From positions 5,593,001-5,657,000 of the forward strand of contig NZ_CP150265.1 of the NCBI RefSeq assembly GCF_037976325.1: a DNA stretch of 64,000 nucleotides. Direction: 5' to 3'. Every line of letters begins with the position of its first letter. Positions within the stretch are counted from its first letter, which is position 1. The notes beneath the pieces are model-generated. The model ran no database searches, had not been told where the DNA came from, and was given only the letters and a program-made list of their open reading frames with translations. Shown here piece by piece: positions 33,804 to 43,377 of this stretch. A program made the position numbers and the translations under genes. This DNA is from Paenibacillus sp. FSL K6-3182 (GTDB taxonomy: Bacteria > Bacillota > Bacilli > Paenibacillales > Paenibacillaceae).

Positions 33804-34607
33804 TTAAATTGCTTTTACTTCTATTTCAGCAATGGTACGTTTATTTTGGGATTGAACAGGACGATGATTATCAGGGAATATGGCTTGAAATGCTTTTATT
33901 TGAGCTTTCGACATTTCGATAGGCTTCTCTAGAATAGTCCACTTCACGCCCTCGGAACAAGGCGGAGTCGTCAGTGATCCTTGGTAGCGATAAGCGTCCA
34001 GATCACTAGGAAGAAGCTTGCTGAGATCAATTTTGTTTTTCAAAATAAAATCAGCAGCTGTCTTTGTTTTGGGCAGCTTGGACCAAATTTCCGTCAAGGC
34101 CGGGTTTCCTTTACCCTCCTTAATAAGTACGCCTAACACAGCTAGATTTCCAGTCTTGCTCTTATGTACAAAGTGCAGCTCCAAGGGGGATGCTTTTCCG
34201 TCTATTAAATGCTCACTCGGTGTATGGAAATGGAATTGAGCCAATGTGTACTTAGTATCGCCTATTGTCAACTGATTGGCAGCTGAAGATGTATTGGCTT
34301 GAATGGTATGTCCGCTATTGCCAAAGGTAAAGGAGGTTGGTTTGTAATGGACGGTCACCTTCGTTTTCTTGCCATTTTTATTTGCTTCGTCGCTGTGTAT
34401 ATCGATTGGTGATTGCTCCACTCCAGCACTGCAAGCAGCATATTCCGCATTAAGATGGGCCCAGCGCTCTGGTCCAGTGCTGCCATCATAGCTCCAATGC
34501 GGTGCTTCGCTCTCGGATTTTGATGCTGGTGCTGCATAAGCGACAGTTGAAGCTAGTAGAACTAGCATAGCTGCGCTTGTGAGTAATTTAGTCAAACTTG
34601 TGCTCAT
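33804..34607 (-). CDS. secreted alpha-type carbonic anhydrase
   Basis: 267 residues. Signal peptide LLTSAAMLVLLASTVAYAAP with no lipobox. The three zinc His are in LAQFHFHTPSEH and LELHFVH; EQSPIDI, GNSGHTIQ and YRYQGSLTTPPCSEGV are family hallmarks, and the two Cys (AACSAG, PPCSEG) can form the conserved disulfide. It hydrates CO2 to bicarbonate outside the membrane. AAGGAG precedes ATG at 34607. It is monocistronic, with no functional link to its neighbours visible. Confidence 0.95.
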   Translation of the reverse strand: MSTSLTKLLTSAAMLVLLASTVAYAAPASKSESEAPHWSYDGSTGPERWAHLNAEYAACSAGVEQSPIDIHSDEANKNGKKTKVTVHYKPTSFTFGNSGHTIQANTSSAANQLTIGDTKYTLAQFHFHTPSEHLIDGKASPLELHFVHKSKTGNLAVLGVLIKEGKGNPALTEIWSKLPKTKTAADFILKNKIDLSKLLPSDLDAYRYQGSLTTPPCSEGVKWTILEKPIEMSKAQIKAFQAIFPDNHRPVQSQNKRTIAEIEVKAI

Positions 34608-34800
34608 AAATCAATTGATCTCCTTAATAAGTTATGATTGAATGATACAAAAAACGGTACGCTGCTTCGAACACCTCCTACAGTATAGTACCAACAACTT
34701 GGCTAATTATAAATAATTTAGAAATATTTTGTGCATATTGAATATTTTGAACATAAAACTCATATTTTCATCATGACGATTACTGGCAAACATAAATAAT

Positions 34801-34826
34801 GGAGCAACTGCCGCAGCAGTTGCTCC
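34801..34826 (-). terminator. terminator after the GNAT gene
   Basis: GGAGCAACTGC and GCAGTTGCTCC are perfect 11-bp arms around CGCA, 17 bp past the GNAT stop. The following minus-strand sequence is only moderately T-rich. Confidence 0.65.
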
Positions 34827-34843
34827 ACTCTCCCGTTTATCAT

Positions 34844-35365
34844 CTACTTTTCAAAAAACTCTTTAGCATATTCTACAACCCCATGGACATCTGAAAGTCC
34901 AGCATCAATAAGCTCCAATGCCATAAAGTTATCGTCAGAAACCTCGAATGGTGCTTCGATACCATATTGACTGGCTTTTTTATAACCAAACTTCGGATAA
35001 TACTTTTCATGACCCAAAACAATGGAACCTTTATAACCAAGCCGTGCAGCGATTTTGTGGCCTTCGATTATCAGCTGCTTCCCTATGCTCTTGCTTTGCA
35101 TCTCTGGCAATACAGCAACAGGTGCAAGAGCAATCAGCGTCTGATTGCCTACTTTTATTTCTGTAAAAAGAATATGACCCACGATTTCGGCCTCGTATTC
35201 AGCTACAAGAGATAACTCCGGAATATAGTTCGCTGAAAGCCTAAGCCTGTTTACCAAGTGATGCTCATCATGATCTGAATAGTCAGCATTTTCAAAAGCT
35301 TTTTGTACGACATGGTAGATTTCGTTAACGTCTTCATTGTTTTCTGGTCTGATTATAATATTCAT
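34844..35365 (-). CDS. GNAT-family N-acetyltransferase (YhbS-like)
   Basis: 173 residues. LIALAPVAVLPEMQSKSIGK carries the beta4-alpha3 acetyl-CoA site (V-x-P-x-x-Q-x-x-x-I-G variant of Q/RxxGxG/A), then QLIIEGHKIAARLGYKGSIV, GHEKYYPKFGYKKAS. The layout matches YhbS-type acetyltransferases of unclear substrate. It is a soluble cytoplasmic protein. AGAGGG lies upstream of ATG. It is a single gene with its own terminator, upstream of a decayed gerAB-like gene on the other strand. Confidence 0.85.
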   Translation of the reverse strand: MNIIIRPENNEDVNEIYHVVQKAFENADYSDHDEHHLVNRLRLSANYIPELSLVAEYEAEIVGHILFTEIKVGNQTLIALAPVAVLPEMQSKSIGKQLIIEGHKIAARLGYKGSIVLGHEKYYPKFGYKKASQYGIEAPFEVSDDNFMALELIDAGLSDVHGVVEYAKEFFEK

Positions 35366-35481
35366 TGGTTTAACCCTCTTTTAGTAGATTATGCCCGCTT
35401 CACAGCGGCAAAGTAGGTATGAATTTCGCTTTAACCTTCTCATTATCACTAAAGCTAGTCATAGAATCAAATGTTTGAACT

Positions 35482-36314
35482 GTGTACTCATTCATTTTAG
35501 CATTAAGTGTTCGCACGTTCACGATATTAGTCATTTTTTTCATGATTGGCACCTCCATCCTCATTACGCCTGCAGGGCTTACTTTGGTAGCGAAACAGGA
35601 TGCTTGGATCGCAGCCATAGTAGGAATCGGACTCAACACTCTAAGCGTCCTCATTTATGTCAGTCTCGGTAACCGTTATGGAAATTAGAATTTCTAGACT
35701 TCGAACCCATACTGGAGTATGGCTTTAAGCCCATTGTAAAAGCTGGCTTCTCCTTTTCCGGATTTCAGGAAATGATTGTGCTGCTCATGATTTATCCTTA
35801 TGTAGCGAAATCAGCAAAAAGAGGACGAGGCTTTGTATGGGGAACCGTAAGCGGTGGAATTGTACTGATCATCATTACTGTGGGATGTATAGGCGTAATG
35901 GGAGCTGCCGTCATCGCAAATCAATTATTTCCGGCCTACGTGCTGGCGAAAAATATTAACATCGGCCATTTTCTTGAACGTATTGAAGGCATTATGATGT
36001 TCATTTGGATTTTATCTATCGTGATGAAGATTGTGCTGACGTTTGATGCATCGTTGATTGGGCTCTGCCAGCTATTCAAATTGAAGGATTCGAAGCCATA
36101 TGTCATTCCCATGGGATTTTGCTTGATCGCTCTAGCGCTGTTATGTTACACAAATACGATTTCCGTCAATGACTTCCTCACCAAAAACTGGACACCCTTT
36201 GCTACGATTTTCACGATTTTTGTACCCTTGTTCATTCTAGGTATATTACTGATTCGTGCACCGGGCGCGAGTAAAAGTAAGCAGGAAAATACAACTGAGA
36301 ATGAGCAAGTATAG
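35482..36314 (+). pseudogene. gerAB-like spore germination permease, internally deleted
   Basis: The first piece (35482-35688) reads LSVRTFTILVIFFMIGTSIL, then ITPAGLTLVAKQDAWIAAIV, and ends LGNRYGN-stop: TM1-2 of a GerAB/spore germination permease. The second piece, in another frame, starts near 35700 (EPILEYGFKPIVKAGFSFSG) and continues to 36314 with MIYPYVAKSAKRG and four more helices, the C-terminal half. Intact proteins have ~365 residues; roughly 120 central residues are missing and the frame is lost. No ribosome site precedes the first piece. No gerA or gerC partner lies beside it. Confidence 0.75.
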
Positions 36315-36354
36315 CTGTGATGGGAAGAAGACAAATCGGAGGTTTGTTTAATAA

Positions 36355-36384
36355 AACGGAGCCGCCTCAAAAGGCGGCTCCGTT
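36355..36384 (-). terminator. terminator after the giant SLH enzyme gene
   Basis: AACGGAGCCGCCT pairs with AGGCGGCTCCGTT around CAAA, followed on the minus strand by TTTTATT. It lies 32 bp past the stop codon of the giant gene. Confidence 0.8.
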
Positions 36385-36415
36385 GCAAAGCATAAATGAC
36401 GGTAAAGCTCAGACA

Positions 36416-39400
36416 TTATTTCCCCATAACTTCTTTCAATTTCAGCAGCACAGTAACCGCTTCAGCACGGGTAGCAACGCCAGTTGGCTCAAATTTATTA
36501 CCGCTGCGTCCTTGTACAATTCCCTGCTTCTTCGCCGTTTCCGCAGCCTTCTTAGCCCATGCAGGTATAGCACTGTCATCAGCAAAGCCTGTTTTGCCGG
36601 TTGCATCTGCATCAAGGCCAGTAACTTTTGCGATCATAGCTACCATCTCGGCTCTTGATATGCTTGCATTTGGACGGAAGCTGCCATCCTCATAACCTGT
36701 AAGAATACCAGCTTCAACAGCCTGAGCTACTGCCTTAACCGCCCACGCGCCAATAGCAGACTTATCTTTAAATTGCAGCTCGCTTCCGCTTGTTTGCGGC
36801 TTCAGCATTTGCATCATCATCACTGCAAACTCCGCACGTGTTACCGAAATATTCGGCTTAAATGTGCCGTCTGAATAACCATTTACAAAGCCTTCTGCCA
36901 CTGCCTTTTGGATATTCAGCTGTGCCCAGTGACCATCAATATCCTTGAAGTTCGGTTGATTTTTATTTATTGCCATGACAGCAAATTTCGTAAAGTGATC
37001 CACTTCAACTTCAATTTTATTACCGTTTATCTTGCCTCCAATAGATACCCATTTCTTGCTCGTCTCATCGAAGTAGAATACAGCTGCCGTTTGATTCTCT
37101 TTAAGCAGCGATGAATTAAATTCAAAGACGAGTGTTACATTTTTGCTGAATTTACCCGAACTGTTTTTCAACACTTCAAAGACTGAGCTGAGAGGAATAT
37201 CGTCTTTCGAGAAAAGCTTAGCCGTATCCAGCAGCTCTTCAATGGTCAGCATAATTTCCTGAGCTGTTGCTCCAGCTGGGATCGTGACTTTAATTTTCTC
37301 ACCTAAACTCACCTTTGCTGAGTAACCAGCTGGTATTGTTGCTTTGCCATTCGTAGATACAATCTCTGTTATACCAGTGCCGCCGCCTGAATTACCACCG
37401 ATTGGCGCTTTAGGTGTCGTAATATTTCTCGCATTGCTTGCCTTGGAGAAATTATTCGCATGATCGAATGCGATGACATAATACTGGTAAGCTGTTTCCG
37501 AGCTTAACCCTGTATCACTATAAGATGTACTTGTTGTTGTTGCCAGCTCAATACCATTGCGGAAAACCTTGTAGCCTGCTACTCCCAAATTGTCAGTAGA
37601 AGCAGACCATGTCAAATTAATTTGAGTGCTGGAAACCGCTTCTGCTTTTAAATTCGATGGATCAGTAGGCGCATCCGTATCAACGATAGTTGGTGTCCAC
37701 CAGTTGCCGGATACGACAATCATGCTGAGCAAACGGAGATTATTGCCAAAATATAAATCATCTTCCGTTTTAACAGCCGTATTATGATCCCAAAGCTTAT
37801 TTAGCCATTCTTGATTGGATGAATCGATCATTGCACTAACCATTAGCGGAGCTGAGAAAGTGATATCTTGATAATCAGCTATCGCTTCCGAGCCATCCAA
37901 TTTATAGCCCGCCAAAATATTTTGTGGATCGTTATCCGTCTTTTTACGAATCCACTCATTTAATGTACTTAACTGATCTTTTGCACGTTTTTCCCCTGTA
38001 ATGAGATAGTCTGTGCCTATGCGCCATGGTGTACGGGATGAGTTGTAGCTATAATCGCCGTCCGTATCTGATTCTAGGAAGAACGGCGGTGCAGGTATAA
38101 AGCTTCCACTGTCAGTATCCTTCACGACAAAGTCTGGAAGCAGACCAGCGTTCGGACTGAAATTTTTATAAAGGCTTTCCATCACGTTATAGGTTTTGTC
38201 GACTACCTGATTCCAACGGCCATCGCCGGAAACAACAGCAAAATCCTTCATATGCTGCAGCATGAAATCCGAAGGACGGGTAGCATTTTCATACTCGCCG
38301 CTAGTTGCCCAATCGGCAATTCTTAATACCCAATCCTTTTGGTTGACTTCACTATCCATAATGGCTTTTATTACTTTACGAGCCTGAGCCAAATAATCAA
38401 TTTCCCCATCATTTCCCCATTGCTCGCTCGCAAGAAGAAGTGCATAAGCAATATCCATATCTCCATCTGTAGCTGAATCCACACCGTTAATGTCAATAAT
38501 TGCTTTACCATTATCAGCTTGCTGCCAAGCCATGAGGTCTGGATTTATTTCACTTGGATGTGCTCTGAAATAACGATACATGCCGTCAAAATACTTCTTC
38601 GCATCTTTATCATGGCCTGCCATTAGAGCAGTGATCAGCATGCCGTAGCCATGAGCTTCAGAAACGGTAATCTCATTCTCTTCAAACCAGTCTCCATCCG
38701 CATACCACACATAATATTGACCTGAGGTATATGGATTCTCTTTCAAATATTTCGTTTTCCACTCGTCATATAATCTTGACACGGTATTATCCATATCAGC
38801 TTGCGTAATATGATTTGGCTTAATTGTGCCGTCCGCATAAGCGGTATGCTGAGGGAATGCTTTAAGCGGACCTTCACCCGCAGCAGCCGGTTTCGTCTTC
38901 ACGCTTATCGAATTACTTGCAAGCGATTCTAGTCCCTCTTGATTAACTGCTTTCACTTCATACGTATAAGTGCTGTTTGCAGCTAAACCTGTATCGGAAT
39001 AGGATAGCTTTGAGCTTGATGTTGCGCCAACTTTCACGCCATCACGGTACACATTATAACCTGCCACGATGATGTTCCCAGAGGATGCCGCCCAAGTCAA
39101 TTCGTTCTGATAAGGGGATACGGCTTTTCCAGTTAAGCTTGTTGGTGCTGAAGGCGGCTCATTCTCGGCACCATTTTCAATCGTTGTGACTTCCACCGGA
39201 GCGGAGTTGTCTCTTGTTCCAACAGCCTTGACGATAAAATCATATTTCTTATTCGAATTGATGTCTTTAATTTCTAAGCTGTATTCTGTTTGATTGCCGG
39301 TTACCGAAATATATTCGCTCCAGTGTGCTGCTACTTTGTCGTTCTTCTCGTAAATTCTAAATCCTCTAACCGGTTCTGTTCCTGTAGAAGGCTTCTTCCA

Positions 39401-41857
39401 AGATAAAATCGCTTTATCCCCTTCCACCTTCACCTTGACGTTCTCTACCTTCTCCGGCTTCGTATCCGTTCTTCTGATTCCGTAATCATCATAAGCTTTC
39501 AATCCCTTGCCAACTGTATTTTCAGCTTTTTCGTCTGCAACAGCTGCTGTGAATGCGGTAAAAGCAAGTACTTTATCCGAAATAGACACATCCGTAAACA
39601 TTTTCTTGAATGGTTGAGTGTCAATCTCAGCAAAGTAATCATCATAAGGAATGGGATTGCCGTTCTCATCCTTTACTTCTTGCGCATCCCCATTTTCATC
39701 AATATAATGCTGATTATTTTTTTCGTAAAATTTATTTCCGAACGCATTAGACATCAGGTAGACTGTCCCTTTAGGATCGATGGCATTGCCTTCCTCATCG
39801 ATTTTAAAATCTTTAATGATCTCATCATTTAACATTTGAAATGATCTCATATACATATGATCATGGGCTTCGAACACCATATCGATTCCCATTTCGTCAA
39901 ATTCAGGAATAAGATACTTTTTGTAAAATTGTACCCGCTCATCTTCCCATTGCGCTGAATTGTCGCCAGCTCCGTAAGGTCCTTTATGGAAAGTGACAAA
40001 CTTCCATTTCTTATCGCTTTTCGCTACTGTGTTTTGCATCCATTTCACTTGATCCCAGAACTCTTTATCCGCCCATTCTACATCTTTCCCATTCGCAGCA
40101 AGTCCGCCTTCATATTGGGAATTGAATACCATAAAGAGCGCGTCGCCATACTCGAAGGAATAAACAGAACCTTCATCCGTACCGGCTACCGTTTGCTTAG
40201 GCAAGTTGAAGTGGTTATAGAAGTTATTATTAGGCGTCGTTACATCACCGTCATAATCATTCACTTCATGACCGCCAAGTACAGGCACATAAGGAACATT
40301 TGTGAGAGAATCCTGTGCTAAGCCCAGCATCCACTGCCATTGCTCCTCCAAGTCTCCATTGTCGACCAAATCGCCCGCACTGATCAGAAATTTAGGATCG
40401 CCAATATAATCGACTGCTTTCCTAAACGTATCTGCCCACGGTTCAAAATCAGACTTATTAGAAGCCTGCGAATCCGATCCTGCAATAAAGCGGAAAGGTT
40501 GGTTAGCTGCTGTATCCGTTGTAAATGAACCAATCGAGCTCCAGCTGCCTTCTTCTCCATTGCCAACTCGGAATTTATAAGCTGTACCTGGTTTCAGCTC
40601 TCTTGCGATTGCTTTATGACTAATGAATTTCGTGAAGGTTTTGGAATCACGATCAGCTTCTGTCATAAAGGTTTCAATTTCCTCCGCCGTTCCTTTATAG
40701 CTGACTGCTCCATCTGCCGGGAAGACATTCCCTGACATTTTCGAAGCCTCAACGACTTGAACGACAGAGTCTGTCATCGTATCGGTATACCATGCTAGAG
40801 CGATACTCGTCTTGGGATCACCGTTAAATGTCATATTGATCATTTTCGGCAAGAACGGCGATTGTTGTATGCTAAAGCTCCATGCCAAATCACGAATCTG
40901 AGTCACTTCGTCTGTACCTTTGATTAATGATTTCGGAACAGAGATCGTATACGTTTTGCCATAGCTAAACTCCGGATGATTAATTTTAAGCGTGTTTCCA
41001 CCTACAACTTCAAGTGAAACACCTGCTAATGGTTTATTCTCATTGTCGACAATGCTTACAGCAGATGCGGTGTCTAAAGAGATAGCCTTATTAAACTTCA
41101 CGGTCAACGGCGCATCCACCGATACATTTTCAGCCTTGTCCTTTGGAAGCTTAACCAGATCAATAGTCGGTACAGGAATGGCCGAGTTATCTATACGCTC
41201 TCCTTGAACCAGAATGTTTCTGATTTTGCTGGAGCCTCCGCCTCCAATTCCATCACTATTGCCATTTGTGTTCTGTCCCGAGCTAACGACCCAGCGAAGA
41301 TACAGAAGCTCCTGATCATTCGCTTCACTTGGAATCGCAACGTTTTTCAATTTGCATTCATCGTTAGGAGGGCAACTATATACTCCTTTTGTCATTTTAA
41401 CCGCAGCGTTTGGCACATCCGTCCATGACGCCCGATCCGTGCTCATCTGCAGTTTAAAATCACGCGGGCCGGAGCCGGAAGAAGTTTGCTCCGATGACAA
41501 GGTTAAATTTTTAAAGCCTTTAGTCGAGATCGTAGCAAGCCAATATTTTTGGCTAAAATCACCGCTCCAGCCTTGATAACTAAGATCCTTGTTGCTCCCG
41601 CTATAGTATTCAAACGTTCCACCGACATTTTGGAACAAGGAAGCCGCTCCGTAAGCACCGCCTGTTGCTATGGAGATGCCATTATCCCCTTCATTCGGAA
41701 ATATCCATTCCGCAACCTTCTCTGCTCCGTTACTCACAGCTGCTGGTTCATCCGCGGCAGCAACAAAGTTGGAGAAAGTGGTTGTCAACATGATGAACGT
41801 TAATAATATACAAGTCATTACATGAAATGATTTTTTCCGTTTGTTTCTGCTATGCAT
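36416..41857 (-). CDS. giant surface protein: metallophosphoesterase + GH8 glycosidase + 3 SLH
   Basis: About 1813 residues. Start: ATG at 41857 with AGAGG eight bases upstream (frame open to 41929). Order: signal peptide (MTCILLTFIMLTTTFSNFVAAA), a beta-rich N-terminal domain, an SbsA-Ig-like domain, a FnIII-type phosphatase N-domain, a phosphoesterase (FRFIAGSDSQ, SAGDLVDNG, VLGGHEVND, VTFHKGPYG, FEAHDHMYMR), two FnIII, a complete GH8 domain (YYVWYADGDWFEENEITVSE, AHGYGM, SATDGDMDIAYALLL), another FnIII, a beta domain, and three SLH repeats. The usual metal-binding GNH[ED] is GGHE here and GHxH is AHDH, so phosphatase function is uncertain; GH8 (endoglucanase, chitosanase or licheninase class) looks intact with the acid Glu in SEAHGYG. 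Confidence 0.88.
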   Translation of the reverse strand: MHSRNKRKKSFHVMTCILLTFIMLTTTFSNFVAAADEPAAVSNGAEKVAEWIFPNEGDNGISIATGGAYGAASLFQNVGGTFEYYSGSNKDLSYQGWSGDFSQKYWLATISTKGFKNLTLSSEQTSSGSGPRDFKLQMSTDRASWTDVPNAAVKMTKGVYSCPPNDECKLKNVAIPSEANDQELLYLRWVVSSGQNTNGNSDGIGGGGSSKIRNILVQGERIDNSAIPVPTIDLVKLPKDKAENVSVDAPLTVKFNKAISLDTASAVSIVDNENKPLAGVSLEVVGGNTLKINHPEFSYGKTYTISVPKSLIKGTDEVTQIRDLAWSFSIQQSPFLPKMINMTFNGDPKTSIALAWYTDTMTDSVVQVVEASKMSGNVFPADGAVSYKGTAEEIETFMTEADRDSKTFTKFISHKAIARELKPGTAYKFRVGNGEEGSWSSIGSFTTDTAANQPFRFIAGSDSQASNKSDFEPWADTFRKAVDYIGDPKFLISAGDLVDNGDLEEQWQWMLGLAQDSLTNVPYVPVLGGHEVNDYDGDVTTPNNNFYNHFNLPKQTVAGTDEGSVYSFEYGDALFMVFNSQYEGGLAANGKDVEWADKEFWDQVKWMQNTVAKSDKKWKFVTFHKGPYGAGDNSAQWEDERVQFYKKYLIPEFDEMGIDMVFEAHDHMYMRSFQMLNDEIIKDFKIDEEGNAIDPKGTVYLMSNAFGNKFYEKNNQHYIDENGDAQEVKDENGNPIPYDDYFAEIDTQPFKKMFTDVSISDKVLAFTAFTAAVADEKAENTVGKGLKAYDDYGIRRTDTKPEKVENVKVKVEGDKAILSWKKPSTGTEPVRGFRIYEKNDKVAAHWSEYISVTGNQTEYSLEIKDINSNKKYDFIVKAVGTRDNSAPVEVTTIENGAENEPPSAPTSLTGKAVSPYQNELTWAASSGNIIVAGYNVYRDGVKVGATSSSKLSYSDTGLAANSTYTYEVKAVNQEGLESLASNSISVKTKPAAAGEGPLKAFPQHTAYADGTIKPNHITQADMDNTVSRLYDEWKTKYLKENPYTSGQYYVWYADGDWFEENEITVSEAHGYGMLITALMAGHDKDAKKYFDGMYRYFRAHPSEINPDLMAWQQADNGKAIIDINGVDSATDGDMDIAYALLLASEQWGNDGEIDYLAQARKVIKAIMDSEVNQKDWVLRIADWATSGEYENATRPSDFMLQHMKDFAVVSGDGRWNQVVDKTYNVMESLYKNFSPNAGLLPDFVVKDTDSGSFIPAPPFFLESDTDGDYSYNSSRTPWRIGTDYLITGEKRAKDQLSTLNEWIRKKTDNDPQNILAGYKLDGSEAIADYQDITFSAPLMVSAMIDSSNQEWLNKLWDHNTAVKTEDDLYFGNNLRLLSMIVVSGNWWTPTIVDTDAPTDPSNLKAEAVSSTQINLTWSASTDNLGVAGYKVFRNGIELATTTSTSYSDTGLSSETAYQYYVIAFDHANNFSKASNARNITTPKAPIGGNSGGGTGITEIVSTNGKATIPAGYSAKVSLGEKIKVTIPAGATAQEIMLTIEELLDTAKLFSKDDIPLSSVFEVLKNSSGKFSKNVTLVFEFNSSLLKENQTAAVFYFDETSKKWVSIGGKINGNKIEVEVDHFTKFAVMAINKNQPNFKDIDGHWAQLNIQKAVAEGFVNGYSDGTFKPNISVTRAEFAVMMMQMLKPQTSGSELQFKDKSAIGAWAVKAVAQAVEAGILTGYEDGSFRPNASISRAEMVAMIAKVTGLDADATGKTGFADDSAIPAWAKKAAETAKKQGIVQGRSGNKFEPTGVATRAEAVTVLLKLKEVMGK

Positions 41858-42470
41858 ATACTTAACCTCTTTTCTTTTCCATAATGAAAACGAATGACCT
41901 AAAAGTCCATTTTTTGAATGCGCTATCATTTATATTTGGTTTTCACAATCACTCTTGGCTCCACCCCCTCATCCAGGACGACTTTGCGCTGTCTCAAAGT
42001 TTAAACGCTTTAATCTTCAAAAAAGAGTTTATCCTGTAAGGAAAGTCCTGTCAATCACTTCCAAGGATTTTTCTGCGAATTTCAGAGCTATTTACTTGTC
42101 AAATTCAAATTTCTCTCCTTATTTCGTACTTTTTCTCCCCGTTCCTATAAGAAAAACGAATTCATTAATTATTTTAAGTATAAGCGCTTAAATTATTTGT
42201 AAATTTTAATAGTGTTGACTTTTCAGATGCATAGACTTCCTAAAATGCTTAAAATATACATTAATTACTATTCGAGTTTTCGAGAAAAGGTGGGTTTAGC
42301 TGTGATGAAAATAAGAAGAGTAAGAGGTTTATCTAGTTTTATGAAAGAACGATCAAACACAAGGCTTCCCAGTACCCCCATAAAATGACTATCGTCATAT
42401 TAAGAAAATTACCTTTATCACTAAATAAGGCATGCCAAAACAATTAAGATAAAAGCATCAAATCGATGAG
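41858..42470. promoter_or_regulatory. regulatory region upstream of giant SLH gene with two cre-like dyads
   Basis: About 600 bp. TTTAAACGCTTTAA (42000-42013) and TATAAGCGCTTAAA (42179-42192) both resemble cre/LacI-family operators (12 of 14 consensus positions each). They suggest carbon-source control of the giant gene. A 27-codon ORF at 42305 (MKIRRVRGLSSF) has only a weak ribosome site and I do not call it. Confidence 0.4.
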
Positions 42471-42482
42471 GTGAGCGAGAAA

Positions 42483-42965
42483 ATGAACGGAAACACTTTT
42501 TATATGATGATCACTTTTATAGCCGTTTTAGTTTTGTGGAGAAGGACGAGAAGCATGTACCGTCCTATACGTGGAAACGGGATTCGATTACTGATTCCTC
42601 TGTTATTCATAATCCCTGGCCTTTCTTTAATCTTCAACCCTAACGTGAATGAACCGGCTTGGGCATTTGGAATAGCCTTCGGGCTTGGCGTTATATTTTC
42701 CATCCCATTGATTTGGACGACTAATTACGAAGTGAGAGAAGACAATTTGATTTATTCCAAGAAAAACTGGGGATTTATCGCAGCTTTCATAGGTATTGTG
42801 TTCATACGGTTTGCTCTGCGTCAAGAATTGTCCGACTTGGATCCTCAAGGTAAAACAGCTTTATTCATGCTAGTAGCTTTCGGTTATATCATTCCGTGGA
42901 GAGTTTTTTCGTTTATCAAATTTCGGCGTGTGGCCAACCAATTGCAATTGTCTAAAATAAACTAA
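42483..42965 (+). CDS. ccdC: CcdC-like membrane protein (DUF1453)
   Basis: 160 residues with five TM helices (FYMMITFIAVLVLW, LLIPLLFIIPGLSLIF, WAFGIAFGLGVIFSIPLIW, WGFIAAFIGIVFIRFAL, ALFMLVAFGYIIPWRVF). The RRTRSMYRPIRGNGIRLLIP loop and WTTNYEVREDNLIYSKK match the CcdC/DUF1453 family, named from the Bacillus ccd locus though its role in cytochrome c maturation is not established. The open frame starts at GTG 42471, but ATG 42483 has AGGTGA eight bases upstream. No ccdA neighbours are present. Confidence 0.75.
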   Translation: MNGNTFYMMITFIAVLVLWRRTRSMYRPIRGNGIRLLIPLLFIIPGLSLIFNPNVNEPAWAFGIAFGLGVIFSIPLIWTTNYEVREDNLIYSKKNWGFIAAFIGIVFIRFALRQELSDLDPQGKTALFMLVAFGYIIPWRVFSFIKFRRVANQLQLSKIN

Positions 42966-43100
42966 ATTTTGGTTGCCTGTTCTTACACCTAAACTCTCTA
43001 TTGCAGAATATCACTTGAATACTAAGATGATATCTCTTAATACAATAGCTGATTGAAAGTATGCTCTCTAAATGAGCACATCTGTCAGCAGCGGCTTCAT

Positions 43101-43224
43101 ATAAGCGCATAAATGCACTTAGTTAACCAACTCCTTCTCAAATCTGCTCAACTAGATGCATTTGTACTCCTATTTTCATCATTTTCATCTCATTCGTTAA
43201 AAACAAGTGCACTTCTGCGCTTAT
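43101..43224. repeat. MITE-like element with 20-bp imperfect terminal inverted repeats
   Basis: ATAAGCGCATAAATGCACTT (43101-43120) is the reverse complement of AAGTGCACTTCTGCGCTTAT (43205-43224) at 18 of 20 positions, 84 bp apart; similarity continues weakly inward (GTTAAC/GTTAAA). The interior has no ORF. Size and ends suit a non-autonomous miniature transposable element or a repeated hairpin family; no clear target duplication is seen. Confidence 0.5.
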
Positions 43225-43377
43225 TTACACCATACTATCGGTTCACGCCCAAACCAATCACACAACATGCTACAACATGCACACTGCATACGAGAAAAAC
43301 CCTTTGTGAATAACCAGTCCAATGAAATGGGAATCTTATACAGGATAAGACTGATAAGAATTTGGAGTGAGCGGAAA

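Noticed and set aside
35400..35654. 84-residue minus-strand ORF over the gerAB remnant
   Set aside because: It is antisense to the recognisable GerAB N-terminus and has no family resemblance that I could name.
42305..42388. 27-codon ORF upstream of ccdC
   Set aside because: Weak ribosome site, basic low-complexity product and no operon context.
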